The notes under the pieces are model-generated. The model was given only the letters and a program-made list of their open reading frames with translations, searched no databases and was not told the DNA's origin. This document shows positions 1 through 12,051 of a stretch of 64,000 nucleotides of DNA, piece by piece (the stretch's first letter is position 1; the number at the start of each line of letters is the position of its first letter). The translations under genes were made by a program, and so were the position numbers. This stretch comes from an uncultured Pelagibacteraceae bacterium (GTDB lineage: Bacteria > Pseudomonadota > Alphaproteobacteria > Pelagibacterales > Pelagibacteraceae), in assembly GCA_902522115.1 (NCBI GenBank), contig CABYUV010000004.1, forward strand, positions 16,454-80,453, read 5' to 3'.

Positions 1-1330
1 ATTTATTTAAAAAAGTTTCCATAGAGTCATCCATTGCTGTTGCCCAAGGCGTATGATGAATTGGTGCAACTGATCCAGTCACAGGAGATGAAAACGATTT
101 ATTTCTATAAGTTAGAATATTCTCTACTTTATGATGTTCCCATTCTTTGAAATGTTTTCTGATTAATTCAAAATCAATTTTAGGATAATCAGACATATCA
201 TGAAGTTCTTTTGTATATTCTGTTTGAAAATCAATCATTTGATCAGGATTTTCTAATTTTTCCTCCATCGATACCCACTTATTAATGTCTTTATCTATTT
301 CTTCATTACTAGGCATTTTTATTTTATCCATGATTACATCTCTTGCGTACCATGCTTGACAATCAAACATATTAAAAGTGTGAAATTGATCCTGCATACC
401 TAAATATAAAAGCTTATGATTATCTTGCCATACAACACCTTTATAAAGTTTTGGAGGATATAATCTGTTATGTGTTTTTAATTTTAAACTTTCATCTAAA
501 AAAGGAAAATGATGCAGATATCCAGTACACAAAATGACTACATCAGCATTTTGCTCTGTTCCATCTTTAAATATAGCTTTTTTTCCATCTAATTTGCTTA
601 AATAATGTACTTCTTTCATGCCATCCGGCCATTTAAAACCCATAGGATTATGCCTGTAACCAATTGTTACGCTTTTAGCACCGTATTTATTACATTGCAG
701 AGCTACATCTTCAGCAGAATAACTGCTACCCAAAACAATTACATCTTTTCCTCTAAATTCTTCTGCATCTCTGAAATCATGTGAATGCATTATTCTTCCA
801 GGGAAAGAGTTCATTCCTTTATATTCAGGAACAAAAGGTACAGAAAAATGTCCTGTGCTGACCACCAAATAATCAAAAGTATCACTTAAAATTTTGTTGT
901 TAACTTTATCTTGATAGCTAATCTCAAACTTGTCATTTTTATATACAGTATTTGTGACCCTAGTATTAAATTTAATTTTGCTTTTTATATTACCTTTACT
1001 AACTCTTCCCAAAATATAATTTTGAAGGACCTCTCTTGGTGGAAAAGATGGAATTGGCTTTCCAAAATGTTCATCAAAAGAATAATCAGCAAATTCTAAA
1101 CATTCTTTAGGTCCATTAGACCATAGGTATCTATACATACTGTTGGGAATAGGATCTCCATATTGATCTGAACCAGTCCTCCAGTTGTAGTTCCATAAAC
1201 CACCCCAACTTTCTTGTTTCTCAAAGCAAACTATTTCAGGAATTTTTTCTCCATTTTTTTCTAAATGCTCAAATGCTCTTAAAATTGAAAGTCCGCATGG
1301 ACCAGCGCCAATGATTGCTACTTTTGACAT
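1..1330 (-). CDS. tmm: Flavin-containing monooxygenase, trimethylamine monooxygenase (Tmm)-like, 3' end truncated by window edge
   Basis: Reverse-strand reading from ATG at 1330 gives MSKVAIIGAGPCGLSILRAFEHLEKNGEKIPEIVCFEKQESWGGLWNYNWRTGSDQYGDPIPNSMYRYLWSNGPKECLEF..., with an FAD GxGxxG motif and VVILCTGYLHHFPF; resembles bacterial Tmm. Not in the ORF track because it is open at the window edge. Confidence 0.8.
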   Translation of the reverse strand, partial: MSKVAIIGAGPCGLSILRAFEHLEKNGEKIPEIVCFEKQESWGGLWNYNWRTGSDQYGDPIPNSMYRYLWSNGPKECLEFADYSFDEHFGKPIPSFPPREVLQNYILGRVSKGNIKSKIKFNTRVTNTVYKNDKFEISYQDKVNNKILSDTFDYLVVSTGHFSVPFVPEYKGMNSFPGRIMHSHDFRDAEEFRGKDVIVLGSSYSAEDVALQCNKYGAKSVTIGYRHNPMGFKWPDGMKEVHYLSKLDGKKAIFKDGTEQNADVVILCTGYLHHFPFLDESLKLKTHNRLYPPKLYKGVVWQDNHKLLYLGMQDQFHTFNMFDCQAWYARDVIMDKIKMPSNEEIDKDINKWVSMEEKLENPDQMIDFQTEYTKELHDMSDYPKIDFELIRKHFKEWEHHKVENILTYRNKSFSSPVTGSVAPIHHTPWATAMDDSMETFLNK

Positions 1331-1407
1331 AGAATTTTTCCTATCATTAATAAATATATAAATATATCTTAATACCAATTTTAAAAAAAATAAAATTATA
1401 TTTTGTT

Positions 1408-2568
1408 ATGGGTTTTAATTGGAATTATCCAACCACTATGTGGATAGGAGAAAATAGAATTGAAGATTTACCCTTAGCCTGTAAAGAGTTAAATATTTCA
1501 AATCCATTATTTGTAACTGACAAAGATTTAATTAACTTAGATTTAATAAAAAATATAAAATCAAGATTAAAAAAAAGTTTTAAAAATTTAGCTACCTTTT
1601 CTAATTTTACGGGAAATCCAATTGGAGAAAATGTTGAAGAGGGTGTTAAAGTTTATAGTGCCTCGGACTGTGATGGTGTAATAGCTTTAGGAGGAGGAAG
1701 TGGTTTAGATGTTGGAAAAGCTATAGCATTTATGTGTAATCAATCTCGTCCGTTATGGGATTTTGAAGACATTGGTGATTATTGGACAAGAGCAAATAGC
1801 TCTAAAATTTCGAAAATTATTGCAATTCCAACTACTGCTGGAACTGGATCCGAAACTGGAAGAGCGTCTGCAATTATAAATAAAAAAACAGGTGCAAAAA
1901 AAATTATTTTTCACCCAAAAATGTTACCTTCGATTGTGATTTTAGATCCTTTACTTACTTTAGATTTATCTCCAAGATTAACAGCAGCGACTGGAATGGA
2001 TGCACTAGCTCATAATTTAGAGGCGTTTTGTGCACCAGGATACCATCCAATGGCTGATGGTATGGCAATAGAAGGAATGAAGTTAATTAAAAAATCTTTA
2101 ATTAAAGCATTTAAAAATGGAAAAGATATCAATGCAAGAATGGATTTACTTTCTGCAGCTTCAATGGGTTCTACTGCATTTCAGAAAGGACTGGGAGCTA
2201 TTCATTCATTGAGCCACCCTGTAAATGGTAAGTTTAATGTTCATCATGGCTTATCAAACGCAATATTTATGCCTTATGTTTTAACATTTAATAAACCCTC
2301 AATTGAAAATAAAATAATATCAATATGTGATTATTTAAATTTAGATAAAAGTTTTAAGAGTTTTTTAAATTGGATTTTAGAATTAAGAAATAATTTAAAT
2401 ATTCCCCACAAATTATCAGACGTAATGGATTGTAATAATATTGATTTAGATGAACTTTCCTTAATGGCATTTGAAGATCCATCAACAGGAGGAAATCCTA
2501 AAAAATTAAGTCAAAATGATCTTAAAGAAATGTATATAAAAAGCATTTCTGGAGAATTATTTTTATGA
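1408..2568 (+). CDS. Iron-containing alcohol dehydrogenase
   Basis: GGGSGLDVGKAIA, IPTTAGTGSETGRASAI, GMDALAHNLEAF and HSLSHPVNGKFNVHHG motifs of Fe-ADH (group III). Confidence 0.9.
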   Translation: MGFNWNYPTTMWIGENRIEDLPLACKELNISNPLFVTDKDLINLDLIKNIKSRLKKSFKNLATFSNFTGNPIGENVEEGVKVYSASDCDGVIALGGGSGLDVGKAIAFMCNQSRPLWDFEDIGDYWTRANSSKISKIIAIPTTAGTGSETGRASAIINKKTGAKKIIFHPKMLPSIVILDPLLTLDLSPRLTAATGMDALAHNLEAFCAPGYHPMADGMAIEGMKLIKKSLIKAFKNGKDINARMDLLSAASMGSTAFQKGLGAIHSLSHPVNGKFNVHHGLSNAIFMPYVLTFNKPSIENKIISICDYLNLDKSFKSFLNWILELRNNLNIPHKLSDVMDCNNIDLDELSLMAFEDPSTGGNPKKLSQNDLKEMYIKSISGELFL

Positions 2569-3353
2569 AAAAAATATTGATAGTAGAAGGAAATTTGCGA
2601 GAAGAAAATCAAAGTTTTTCTGCAGCCGGAATTCAAACACATACAGAAAGTTTAAAAGATAGTTTGGCGTATTTTACAGATAAATTAGAAACCCATGTTG
2701 TTAATCCTTCTTCAGATGAAAATATCAATAAAAATATTGATGCACTTGAAAGCTACAATGGTCTTATTTGGGGAGGAAGTAGTTTAAACATTTATAACAA
2801 TACTCTAGAAATAAAAAGACAAATTGATTTTATGAAAGAGTGTCAGAAAAAAATAAAAAAAATTTTAGCAATATGCTGGGGAATGCAAGTAGCTGTGACT
2901 GCAGCCGGAGGGGAAGTAAAAAAAGCGACAAAAGGATCTCATAAAGGTATTGCATCAAATATAGAAATTAATGAAAATGGTTTAAACCATCCACTTTATA
3001 AAAATAAAGATCAAATATTTAATACACCAGCGTTTAATTTTGATGAAGTAATTACAATGCCTGAAAATTCTACCTTATTAGCTTCAAATCCAATAAACAA
3101 TGTTCAAGGATTAAACTTTAGTGTTGGAGATTGTGATATTTGGGGATTACAGTATCATCCCGAAATTACTTACAATAAAATGATCAATTTAATTATTTTT
3201 AGAAAAAAACGATTGTTAGAAAGAGGAGCTTTTAAAGATCAAAATGAGATCGATAGCCACATCAATCATATTGAAAGAGAAAATAAAAAATTAGATAAAA
3301 TTTCAAGAATGAGAGAATTAGAAAATTGGCTAAATTATCTTAATTTAGAATAA
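2565..3353 (+). CDS. Class I glutamine amidotransferase-like protein
   Basis: [11 protein letters not shown] nucleophile elbow and LQYHPE motif; overlaps the upstream ADH stop. Confidence 0.8.
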   Translation: MKKILIVEGNLREENQSFSAAGIQTHTESLKDSLAYFTDKLETHVVNPSSDENINKNIDALESYNGLIWGGSSLNIYNNTLEIKRQIDFMKECQKKIKKILAICWGMQVAVTAAGGEVKKATKGSHKGIASNIEINENGLNHPLYKNKDQIFNTPAFNFDEVITMPENSTLLASNPINNVQGLNFSVGDCDIWGLQYHPEITYNKMINLIIFRKKRLLERGAFKDQNEIDSHINHIERENKKLDKISRMRELENWLNYLNLE

Positions 3354-5027
3354 TCCTTCAATCTCACCCTTATCATTTAAATTTATAGAGTCAGCAGCAG
3401 GAACTCTTGGAAGACCTGGCATAGTCATGATTTCACCACATACAACAACTATAAATTCAGCACCAGAAGAAAGTCTTACTTCTCGCACAGGTAAAACATG
3501 ACCTGTCGGAGCACCTTTTAAATTTGGATCTGTTGAAAAACTATATTGTGTTTTTGCAATACAAACAGGTAATTTTCCATAACCCTTTTCTTCAAATTCT
3601 TTTAGTTGTTGTCTTACTTTTGTATCTGCCACAACCTCTGAGGCACTATACATTTCTTGAGCAATTTTTTCAATTTTTTTGAATAATGGTAGATCATCTT
3701 CATATAAAAATTTGAACGTATCTTTTTTATCGTCACAAATGTCTGCAACATTTTTAGCCAGTTCAATAGTTCCTTCACTTCCATTTGACCAATGAGTGCA
3801 TTTAGAAGCTTTCACTCCTTGTGTTTCACAAAAATCTAATAAGGTTTTCATTTCATCCTCTGTATCAGTAATAAAATGATTAACTGCAACTGTAACAGGT
3901 AATCCGAATTTTCTAATATTATTGATGTGTCTTCGTAAATTCACTAATCCATCTTTTAACGCTGATACATTTTCTTTTTTTAAATCTTCTCTATTAACTC
4001 CTCCATGCATTTTAAGTGCTCTAATGGTTGCAACAATAACTACACAGTCTGGTTTAAGTCCTGATTTTCTACATTTAATATTTAAAAATTTTTCAGCTCC
4101 TAAATCCGCTCCAAATCCTGCTTCTGTTACAACATAGTCAGATAATTTTAGACCTGCTTTTGTTGCGATCACAGAATTACATCCGTGGGCTATATTTGCA
4201 AAAGGGCCACCGTGAATTATTGCTGGGTTATTTTCTAAAGTTTGAGTTACATTTGGTCTTATTGCTTCTTTAAGCAAAACAGTCATTGGACCTTGTGCAT
4301 TTAAATCTTTTGCATAAATCGATTGTTTATCTCTAGTATATCCAATCGTAATATTACCAATTCTATTTTCTAAATCTTTTAAGTCTGTAGCTAAACAAAA
4401 AATAGCCATTAATTCAGATGCAACAGTTATGTCAAAACTATCTTGTCTTGGATAACCATTGGCTACTCCTCCAAGATCAACAATTATTGATCTTAAGGAT
4501 CTATCGTTCATATCCATTACTCTTCTCCAAACAACTCTTCTAACGTCAATGTTAAGTTTGTTACCCCAATAGATATGATTATCAATTAATGCAGACAATA
4601 AATTATGAGCAGATGTAATAGCATGAAAGTCACCAGTAAAATGAAGATTTATTTGTTCCATCGGTACTACCTGTGCATAACCACCCCCAGCAGCCCCTCC
4701 TTTCATTCCAAAAGAAGGTCCAAGGCTTGGTTCTCTTAAACAGACAATAGATTTTTTTCCGATTTTATTTAAACCGTCATTTAAACCAACTGAAGTTGTG
4801 GTTTTGCCTTCACCTGCTGGTGTAGGGGTAATTGCAGTAACTAAAATTAGTTTGCCATTTTCTTTTTTAAGAGTTTTTAAATATTCCAGATTTATTTTAG
4901 CTATATGTCTACCCATTGGACTAAAAGCAAAATTTTCATCTGGCACACCTACTTTTGATAGAATGTCTTTTATGGGTTGCATCTTAGCTTCTCGAGCTAT
5001 TTGAATGTCAGATTTTACTTCAGCCAT
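3345..5027 (-). CDS. fhs: Formate--tetrahydrofolate ligase
   Basis: [49 protein letters not shown]. Confidence 0.97.
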   Translation of the reverse strand: MAEVKSDIQIAREAKMQPIKDILSKVGVPDENFAFSPMGRHIAKINLEYLKTLKKENGKLILVTAITPTPAGEGKTTTSVGLNDGLNKIGKKSIVCLREPSLGPSFGMKGGAAGGGYAQVVPMEQINLHFTGDFHAITSAHNLLSALIDNHIYWGNKLNIDVRRVVWRRVMDMNDRSLRSIIVDLGGVANGYPRQDSFDITVASELMAIFCLATDLKDLENRIGNITIGYTRDKQSIYAKDLNAQGPMTVLLKEAIRPNVTQTLENNPAIIHGGPFANIAHGCNSVIATKAGLKLSDYVVTEAGFGADLGAEKFLNIKCRKSGLKPDCVVIVATIRALKMHGGVNREDLKKENVSALKDGLVNLRRHINNIRKFGLPVTVAVNHFITDTEDEMKTLLDFCETQGVKASKCTHWSNGSEGTIELAKNVADICDDKKDTFKFLYEDDLPLFKKIEKIAQEMYSASEVVADTKVRQQLKEFEEKGYGKLPVCIAKTQYSFSTDPNLKGAPTGHVLPVREVRLSSGAEFIVVVCGEIMTMPGLPRVPAADSINLNDKGEIEGLF

Positions 5028-5157
5028 AAATAATCAAATAAATTTAAAGTTTTTTTATCTGTGACTTCTTATCCTTTTTTGATATTTTTGGAAACTTCTA
5101 AAAAATATATATAAAAAAAATAAGCACTATTTAAATTGATTGTTATAAAATTATGTA

Positions 5158-6414
5158 ATGCAAAAATATTCTATATTTAACTTAGTTAAAAACGCTTTTT
5201 CAAACCATGAAAATTGGGAATTGGCCTGGAAAGACCCAACACCAAAAGAAGAATATGACGTTGTAATTATAGGTGGTGGAGGCCATGGATTAGCTACAGC
5301 CTATTATTTAGCCAAAGAACACAGCATTACCAATGTAGCAATTATTGAAAAAGGTTGGATAGGTGGTGGAAACGTTGGACGTAATACTACGATAATTAGA
5401 TCAAATTACATGCATGATGAAAATGGTCTTTTCAGCGAGTTCGGAATGGATTTATGGAGAAAGATGAGTCAAGATTTAAACTACAACGTAATGTTTTCTC
5501 CAAGAGGAATAATTAACCTTGCACATTCAGATGCTCAAATGAATGCATATGCTCGAAGAGGAAATTCAATGAGATTAAATGGAATTGATGCAGTTTTACT
5601 TAATAGAGAGCAAGTAAAAGAAATAATTCCAATGGCTGATTTTTCTGAAAATGTAAGGTTTCCTATTTTTGGAGGATTAATGCAGCCAAGTGCTGGTACT
5701 GCAAGACATGATGCAGTTGCTTGGGGGTATGCGCGTCAAGCAGACTCTATGGGTGTAGACATAATTCAAAACTGTGAGGTAACAGGTTTCGATGTTGCGG
5801 CGGGTAAAATAAAAGGAATAAGAACCTCAAGAGGAAATATTAAAGCTAAAAAGGTTGGTATATGTGTTGCTGGAAGCACAAATATTTTAGCAGAAAAATT
5901 AAACATGACTTTACCAATAGAAACTCATTTACTTCAAGCATGTGTTTCTGAACCAGTAAAACCAGTTTTAGATAATGTAGTTACGTTTGGTGCAGGACAT
6001 TTTTATGTGAGTCAATCAGACAAAGGTGAGATGGTAATGGGTGGTGATCTTGATGGTTATAATAGTTACGCTCAAAGAGGAAATCTACCAACATTGCAAC
6101 ATGTATTAACTGAAGGAATAGCAATGATGCCGTTTTTAAGTAAATTAAAAATGCTTAGGACATGGGGCGGTATTATGGATATGTCAATGGATGGATCACC
6201 TATAATTGACAAAACACACATTGAAGGTTTGTATTTAAATTGTGGATGGTGTTATGGGGGATTTAAAGCTACACCTGCTTCGGGTTGGACGTTTGCTCAT
6301 ACGATTGCACAAGATAGAGTTCATGAATTAAACGCTGGTTATAGTTTAAATAGATTTAGTACGGGAAATCTTATTGATGAAAAAGGGCTTGGTACTAAAA
6401 CTTGGATATCTTAA
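5158..6414 (+). CDS. soxB: Sarcosine oxidase, beta subunit
   Basis: FAD Rossmann motif VVIIGGGGHGLATAYYLA; typical SoxB length; followed by delta, alpha and gamma subunits. Confidence 0.95.
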   Translation: MQKYSIFNLVKNAFSNHENWELAWKDPTPKEEYDVVIIGGGGHGLATAYYLAKEHSITNVAIIEKGWIGGGNVGRNTTIIRSNYMHDENGLFSEFGMDLWRKMSQDLNYNVMFSPRGIINLAHSDAQMNAYARRGNSMRLNGIDAVLLNREQVKEIIPMADFSENVRFPIFGGLMQPSAGTARHDAVAWGYARQADSMGVDIIQNCEVTGFDVAAGKIKGIRTSRGNIKAKKVGICVAGSTNILAEKLNMTLPIETHLLQACVSEPVKPVLDNVVTFGAGHFYVSQSDKGEMVMGGDLDGYNSYAQRGNLPTLQHVLTEGIAMMPFLSKLKMLRTWGGIMDMSMDGSPIIDKTHIEGLYLNCGWCYGGFKATPASGWTFAHTIAQDRVHELNAGYSLNRFSTGNLIDEKGLGTKTWIS

Positions 6415-6684
6415 ATGCTTTATATAAATTGCCCACACTGTGGAATGAGATCACAAAATGAATTTTCATATGGTGGAGATGCGAGTGTAAAAAGACCAGA
6501 GTTGAACAAAGAAGTGTCTGACCAAGAGTGGGATGATTTTGTGTATAACAGAAAAAGTTTAAGAGGAAAACATTTAGAGTTGTGGCAACATATTTCTGGA
6601 TGTAGACAATGGATAAAAGTTGAGAGAGATACTGCAACGCATGAAATTTTCAGGACTTTCAAAGCTGATGAGGAAGTTGCTTAA
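6415..6684 (+). CDS. soxD: Sarcosine oxidase, delta subunit
   Basis: CPHCGMRSQNEFSYGGDA, HISGCRQWIKVERDTATHE. Confidence 0.95.
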   Translation: MLYINCPHCGMRSQNEFSYGGDASVKRPELNKEVSDQEWDDFVYNRKSLRGKHLELWQHISGCRQWIKVERDTATHEIFRTFKADEEVA

Positions 6685-9680
6685 TGACCCAAGCTTTTAG
6701 AATTGGAAATGGTGGATTAGTAAATAGGGATAAAAAATTATCTTTTAAATTTAATGGTAAAACTTACTTTGGCTATGAAGGTGATACGTTGGCATCAGCT
6801 TTATTGGCGAATGGAGTTCATTTAGTAGGGAGAAGTTTTAAGTACCATAGACCTAGAGGTTTCTTTGGTGCAGGAGTTGATGAACCATATGCAATAGTTC
6901 AGCTTTATAGAAATGGTGAAACCGAGCCTAATATTAAAGCTACAGAACAGGAACTTTTTGAAGGTTTGGAAGCAAAAAGTGTTAATTGTTGGCCAAGTGT
7001 AAATTTTGATATTGGTGCAATAAATAATTTTTTAAAAATTTTCTTACCAGCAGGATTTTACTATAAAACATTTATGTGGCCAAAAAGTTTTTGGTATAGA
7101 CTTTATGAACCATTTATTAGAAAAGCTGCTGGTTTAGGTGTTGCTTCAACAAAACATGATAACGAGAGGTATGAGCATAAATATGAATACTGTGATTTAC
7201 TTATTGCAGGGTCTGGGCCCTCAGGATTATCTAGTGCATACGCTGCTGCAAAAAATGGAGCAAGAGTAATTCTTGCTGAAGATAAACCAAGATTTGGTGG
7301 ATCTTTACTAACAAGTGATGTCAATATTGGAAATCAATCTGGAAAAGATTGGGCTGATGGAATAATAGCTGAACTCAAAACCATGCCAAATGTAGTTGTG
7401 AAAAATAGATCTCAAATTTTTGGATATTATGATCATAACATGCTTGTGATGTCAGAAAAGGTTAGTGATCATCTTCCAAAAACAAAAAAATATCATCCTA
7501 ACAAAAGACTTTGGTACATAAGAGCAAAAGAGGTGTTAATATCATCAGGATCAATTGAGAGACCAATAGTTTTTGGTAATAATGATACACCTGGAGTTAT
7601 GCTATCATCTGCTGCAAAAGAGTATTTAAAAGTTTATGGAGTACTTGTTGGAAAAAACCCTTTGATATTTACAAATAATGATAGTGGATATGAGACAGCA
7701 ATTGAATTTAAAAAACATGGAGTTGATCCAATTGTTTTAGATTCAAGAAAACACTCCACATCAGAAATAATTGACGAGGCAAAAAATTTAGGAATTAATA
7801 TTAAAAATTCATATGTTGTAGTTGCAGCGCAAGGTTATAAAAAAGTAAAATCTGCTGAAATTGCAAGCATTTCAGATGATAAAAAACAACTTGGCAAAAT
7901 AGAAAGCATAAATTGTGATTGTATATGTGTATCTGGTTTTTGGACACCAACAATTCACTTAGCCTCCCAATCAGGAAATAAAACAGAGTTTAAAGAAGAA
8001 ATTGATGCTTTTATTCCTGGTCAATCAAAACAAAATGAAACTACTTTAGGTGCAGCTAATGGAGTATTTTCGCTTGAAGAAACTTTAAAAACTTCCTTTG
8101 CTACAGGTAGTGAGTTGTCAAAAAAAATTACTGAAAATGATAACGAGATAGCTATTCCAAATGTTGTTGAAAAGAAATCTTCTCAGCATGATAAATTTTG
8201 GTGTGTTCCATTACCAAAAGGTAAAAATTATAAAAGATTTCTGGATTTTCAAAATGATGTTGCGGTATCTGATGTGGAAATAGCTTTGAGAGAAGGATAT
8301 AGATCAATTGAACATGTCAAAAGATATACCACTCTAGGTATGGCAACAGACCAAGGTAAAACAAGTAATTTAAACGGTCTTCAGCTTGTTTCTGAAATTG
8401 AAAATAAAGTAGTTCCAGCCGTTGGTCATACTACTTTCAGACCACCTTATACCCCTGTTTCTATTGGTGCGATAGTGGGAAGAGAGGTCGGAAAGCATTC
8501 AAAACCAACAAGAAAATCTCCAATGCATTTATGGCATAAAAAAAATAATGCAGTTTTTGTTGATGCAGGTGTTTGGTTAAGACCTAGGTATTATAAAAAG
8601 GGAAATGAAACTTTATTTGAGGCATCTAAAAGAGAGGCTAAAAATGTAAGAAACAATGTTGGAGTTTGTGACGTAACTACTTTAGGAAAAATTGATGTTA
8701 AAGGTCCTGATGCAGCTGAGCTTTTAAATAGAGTTTACACTAATGCATGGTTAAAACTACCAGTTGGCAAAGCTAGATACGGAGTAATGTTAAGAGAGGA
8801 TGGAATTGTAATGGATGATGGTACTACAACAAGAATTTCTGAAAACCATTATCATATGACAACAACTACAGCGCAGGCAGCAAATGTTCTCTCACATTTG
8901 GAGTATTATTTACAATTAGTTTGGCCCGAACTAGATGTAAATGTAGTTTCAACTACAGAGCAATGGGCAGGAGCAGCCATCGCTGGACCAAAATCAAGAG
9001 ATTTATTACAAAAATTATTTCCAAATTCAGATGTATCAAATGATGGCTTGCCATTCATGGGTTATATGGAGGGAAATTTATTTGGTATTAAAGCAAAAAT
9101 ATTTAGAATTTCATTCTCAGGAGAGCTTGCTTATGAAGTAAATGTTGAATCTGATCATGGAAATTTTATGTGGGAAAAAATTATAGAAGTTGGTAAGGAG
9201 TTTAATATTCAACCATATGGAACAGAAGCATTATCTACTCTTAGAATTGAAATGGGACATGTTGCTGGATCGGAACTTGATGGCAGAACAATTCCATATG
9301 ATAATGCTTTAGAGGGTCTTGTTAGTAAAAAGAAAGATTTTATTGGAAAAAGATCATTACAACGATCTGCATTTACTGCTGAAAATAGACAAAGAATAGT
9401 AGGAGTAGTTCCGTTAGATAAACAAACAAGTATCCCAGAAGGCTCTCATTTAGTTAAAGATGATAAAGCACCCTTACCAAATCCAAAATTAGGACATATC
9501 TCTGCCTCATGTTGGAGTGTTGAATATGATAATCCTTTTTCTTTAGCAATTTTAAAAGATGGAAAAAATATGATTGGTCAAAAGCTTTTTGCGATGTCAC
9601 CACTTAAAAATAAAGTAATACCAGTTGAGATAGTTTCATCACATTATGTAGATCCGAAGGGTGAAAGAGTAAGATCATGA
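6684..9680 (+). CDS. soxA: Sarcosine oxidase, alpha subunit
   Basis: 998 aa, N-terminal 2Fe-2S-like region, FAD domain, C-terminal GcvT domain; between soxD and soxG. Confidence 0.95.
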   Translation: MTQAFRIGNGGLVNRDKKLSFKFNGKTYFGYEGDTLASALLANGVHLVGRSFKYHRPRGFFGAGVDEPYAIVQLYRNGETEPNIKATEQELFEGLEAKSVNCWPSVNFDIGAINNFLKIFLPAGFYYKTFMWPKSFWYRLYEPFIRKAAGLGVASTKHDNERYEHKYEYCDLLIAGSGPSGLSSAYAAAKNGARVILAEDKPRFGGSLLTSDVNIGNQSGKDWADGIIAELKTMPNVVVKNRSQIFGYYDHNMLVMSEKVSDHLPKTKKYHPNKRLWYIRAKEVLISSGSIERPIVFGNNDTPGVMLSSAAKEYLKVYGVLVGKNPLIFTNNDSGYETAIEFKKHGVDPIVLDSRKHSTSEIIDEAKNLGINIKNSYVVVAAQGYKKVKSAEIASISDDKKQLGKIESINCDCICVSGFWTPTIHLASQSGNKTEFKEEIDAFIPGQSKQNETTLGAANGVFSLEETLKTSFATGSELSKKITENDNEIAIPNVVEKKSSQHDKFWCVPLPKGKNYKRFLDFQNDVAVSDVEIALREGYRSIEHVKRYTTLGMATDQGKTSNLNGLQLVSEIENKVVPAVGHTTFRPPYTPVSIGAIVGREVGKHSKPTRKSPMHLWHKKNNAVFVDAGVWLRPRYYKKGNETLFEASKREAKNVRNNVGVCDVTTLGKIDVKGPDAAELLNRVYTNAWLKLPVGKARYGVMLREDGIVMDDGTTTRISENHYHMTTTTAQAANVLSHLEYYLQLVWPELDVNVVSTTEQWAGAAIAGPKSRDLLQKLFPNSDVSNDGLPFMGYMEGNLFGIKAKIFRISFSGELAYEVNVESDHGNFMWEKIIEVGKEFNIQPYGTEALSTLRIEMGHVAGSELDGRTIPYDNALEGLVSKKKDFIGKRSLQRSAFTAENRQRIVGVVPLDKQTSIPEGSHLVKDDKAPLPNPKLGHISASCWSVEYDNPFSLAILKDGKNMIGQKLFAMSPLKNKVIPVEIVSSHYVDPKGERVRS

Positions 9681-10264
9681 CATTAATTTCAGCTTTATCA
9701 AACGTTCATGTAAAAGGTCAATTTGGAGACTATGAAGGTAAAAATGAAAATGATTTATTAAAAATATCTGAAACAAAAAATTTATTAATTGTTCAAATAG
9801 TTCAGTACAAAAAATCTTTAGTTTTATTTGATAGTCTTGATATTGATGGTTTAAAATTAAAAAATGAACCTTTAACAGTAGTGTTTAATGAAACAACAAG
9901 GATCATGTGGAATGGACCAAAAAACTGGCTTTTAGTCTCAACAAAAAAAGATTTACTTAAAGAGATTTTAGATAATTTTAAAGAAACAGACTTTGCTATT
10001 ACTGATTTATCGCACTCAAGGGCAATCATTGAAATTGAGGGAAAAGATACAATAGAAGTTTTGAAAAAAGGATGTCCATTCAATTTCAATACATTAGAAA
10101 AAAATAATTCAATAAATTCAACTTACAATGGAATAGCTTTCACTGTTGATAAGCTAGATGATAATCCAAATAAAGTGAGATTATTTTCTTTAAGAAGTTT
10201 TGGGGAATCTTTGTATCACTCTATTACAGACGCATCTCTAGAGTTCGGCTTTAAAACTTTATAA
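9677..10264 (+). CDS. soxG: Sarcosine oxidase, gamma subunit
   Basis: Position after soxA, length, [15 protein letters not shown] pattern. Confidence 0.88.
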   Translation: MTLISALSNVHVKGQFGDYEGKNENDLLKISETKNLLIVQIVQYKKSLVLFDSLDIDGLKLKNEPLTVVFNETTRIMWNGPKNWLLVSTKKDLLKEILDNFKETDFAITDLSHSRAIIEIEGKDTIEVLKKGCPFNFNTLEKNNSINSTYNGIAFTVDKLDDNPNKVRLFSLRSFGESLYHSITDASLEFGFKTL

Positions 10265-10278
10265 GATCTTCAATATTC

Positions 10279-11131
10279 TTAATCTCTGGTTGCAATATAA
10301 ACTCCTATAGAGGTTATTAGAAATCCTATTAAATCTAAGGTAGTTAAACTTTCATTTAAAAAAAGCCAGGCCATAAAAGCAGACGTTGCTGGAATTAAAA
10401 AAAATATAGAAACTGTTTTGCTTGCAGAGTTGTTTTGTATTAAATACATCAATATTGTAAACGCACCAAATGATACCAAAAATATTTGATGGCTCATTGC
10501 AATTATAAATGTTTGAGAAAAATCAATATATGGATCAACAAAAAAAATAATTATTAACAAATGAAATGCACAACCACCAATAGCTTGATTCATATTACTT
10601 ACAGATAAAGGCAAGTTGTTACTTAATTTCTTTTGCCACAAAGTAGAAAATGTGATTGCTAACAATGCAATTATAGTCGCAATTAATCCTGCTGTTGGTA
10701 TTTTTGAGCCTAAATCAAAACCCAACACAAGTCCCGCTCCTACAAATCCCAACAAAACACCAATCCATTGTTTTGCCGATACTTTTTCGTTTAAGATTGG
10801 ACCGCTTAATGCATTTGTGAGAACTGGTTGAAGAGTAACAATTAACGCTGCTATTGCTGTAGGCATGCCTATTGAAATTGAATAAAAGACACCACCAAGA
10901 TAAAAACCATGAAATAAGATACCGCTAAAGAAGGATTCAAAAAAATTTTTCTTATTAACTAAAATTTTTTGTTTTGAGTAAATAGAAAACAAAAAAAAAA
11001 CCTATAGCTACTAAAGCAAATCTAAAAGCTAGAGCTGCAAATGGATCACTGTTGTCTATAATAGGCTTGGTTGTTATGAAAGCAGAAGACCACAGAAGTA
11101 TAAATATGAAAGGAAATATTTTAATCATCAT
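10279..11131 (-). pseudogene. EamA/DMT-family transporter split by an apparent +1 frameshift in an A10 (coding T10) tract at 10991-11000
   Basis: The ORF 10279-10992 begins at a TTG inside the tract. Upstream ATG at 11131 gives MMIKIFPFIFILLWSSAFITTKPIIDNSDPFAALAFRFALVAIGFFF, a typical EamA N-terminus. One fewer T would fuse the two frames. Confidence 0.8.
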
Positions 11132-11231
11132 GTTTAATAAACAAATAAATTAAATAAAATCAAACTAATCAGTACCTATAATGAAAAAATTACCTATGGT
11201 AATGAAATAACAAATCACCTAAAGTTCGATC

Positions 11232-11618
11232 ATGAATTTAAGATTACTTAGAATTTTAACGATTATAATGTCTTTTTTCTTTTTGACAGGTTTTTTACCT
11301 ATTCTTTCGTTTGTTGGTCCAGGTGTAACATTTCTTTCCTCAGGTAACGTTTATAAAGCAAGTGCACAATTCATAATTAATAAGAAATTAGAAAAAGAAA
11401 CCGGCAAAAATTCTTTAATATTAATTAAAGAAACGTTAGTGGATGAAACAAATAAAAAAATTAAAATTAATTCTTTTGATGAAGACTTTAGACAATTAGT
11501 GGAAAGAAGAATTAAAATGACTAGACAAATACTGGATAATCAAAATTTACAAAAATTACTTAAAAAACGAATTGAGGTTACAAGATCAATACTTGATTTA
11601 AATAACACTACTCAATAA
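11232..11618 (+). CDS. Hypothetical protein with N-terminal membrane/signal segment
   Basis: ORF with hydrophobic N-terminus (LRILTIIMSFFFLTGFLPILSF); no family recognised. Confidence 0.65.
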   Translation: MNLRLLRILTIIMSFFFLTGFLPILSFVGPGVTFLSSGNVYKASAQFIINKKLEKETGKNSLILIKETLVDETNKKIKINSFDEDFRQLVERRIKMTRQILDNQNLQKLLKKRIEVTRSILDLNNTTQ

Positions 11619-12048
11619 TATTTAGATATATCAAATCTTCTTGATTAGTTTCTTTGCACCACATTTCATAGCTTTCACAAACTCTCCACAAGTGATCAAA
11701 AGCTCTCTGTGAAATTTCTAGTGGAAAATGGCTCTTAGTATAATAAAGCTTGGGTATCTTCATTAAAAATTTTACCATAGAGTCTTTTTGAAGCTCTAAG
11801 AGTCTTAAAGTTTCTTCATTAACTTTTTTTTTAGTTATATTGTCTATAAATTTATTATTTTTAAGTTCTAAAAACCATTTATCATGAAATTTTCCAGAAC
11901 TTAAAATGTCATATTCCTTTGTAGTCATGAAAATCTCAAAAGCTTGAATATTATTGATTTCAGGATTTTGTTTTTTTATTTCAATTATATTTGAATAAAC
12001 AAATTCAGCTGCTCTTAACACATATGGCTTTTCAGACTTGTTAGACAT
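11608..12048 (-). CDS. Conserved hypothetical protein (146 aa)
   Basis: Intact ORF tightly spaced after the racemase gene; no family recognised. Confidence 0.65.
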   Translation of the reverse strand: MSNKSEKPYVLRAAEFVYSNIIEIKKQNPEINNIQAFEIFMTTKEYDILSSGKFHDKWFLELKNNKFIDNITKKKVNEETLRLLELQKDSMVKFLMKIPKLYYTKSHFPLEISQRAFDHLWRVCESYEMWCKETNQEDLIYLNIIE

Positions 12049-12051
12049 AAA

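Noticed and set aside
911-1099. 62-aa + strand ORF at 911-1099
   Set aside because: Opposite the Tmm-like coding frame, no recognisable motif.
3922-5004. Plus-strand ORFs opposite fhs (3922-4137, 4798-5004)
   Set aside because: Shadow ORFs of a highly conserved gene.
6395-6662. Two minus-strand 80-aa ORFs opposite soxD
   Set aside because: soxD has clear family motifs; the antisense frames look like shadow ORFs.
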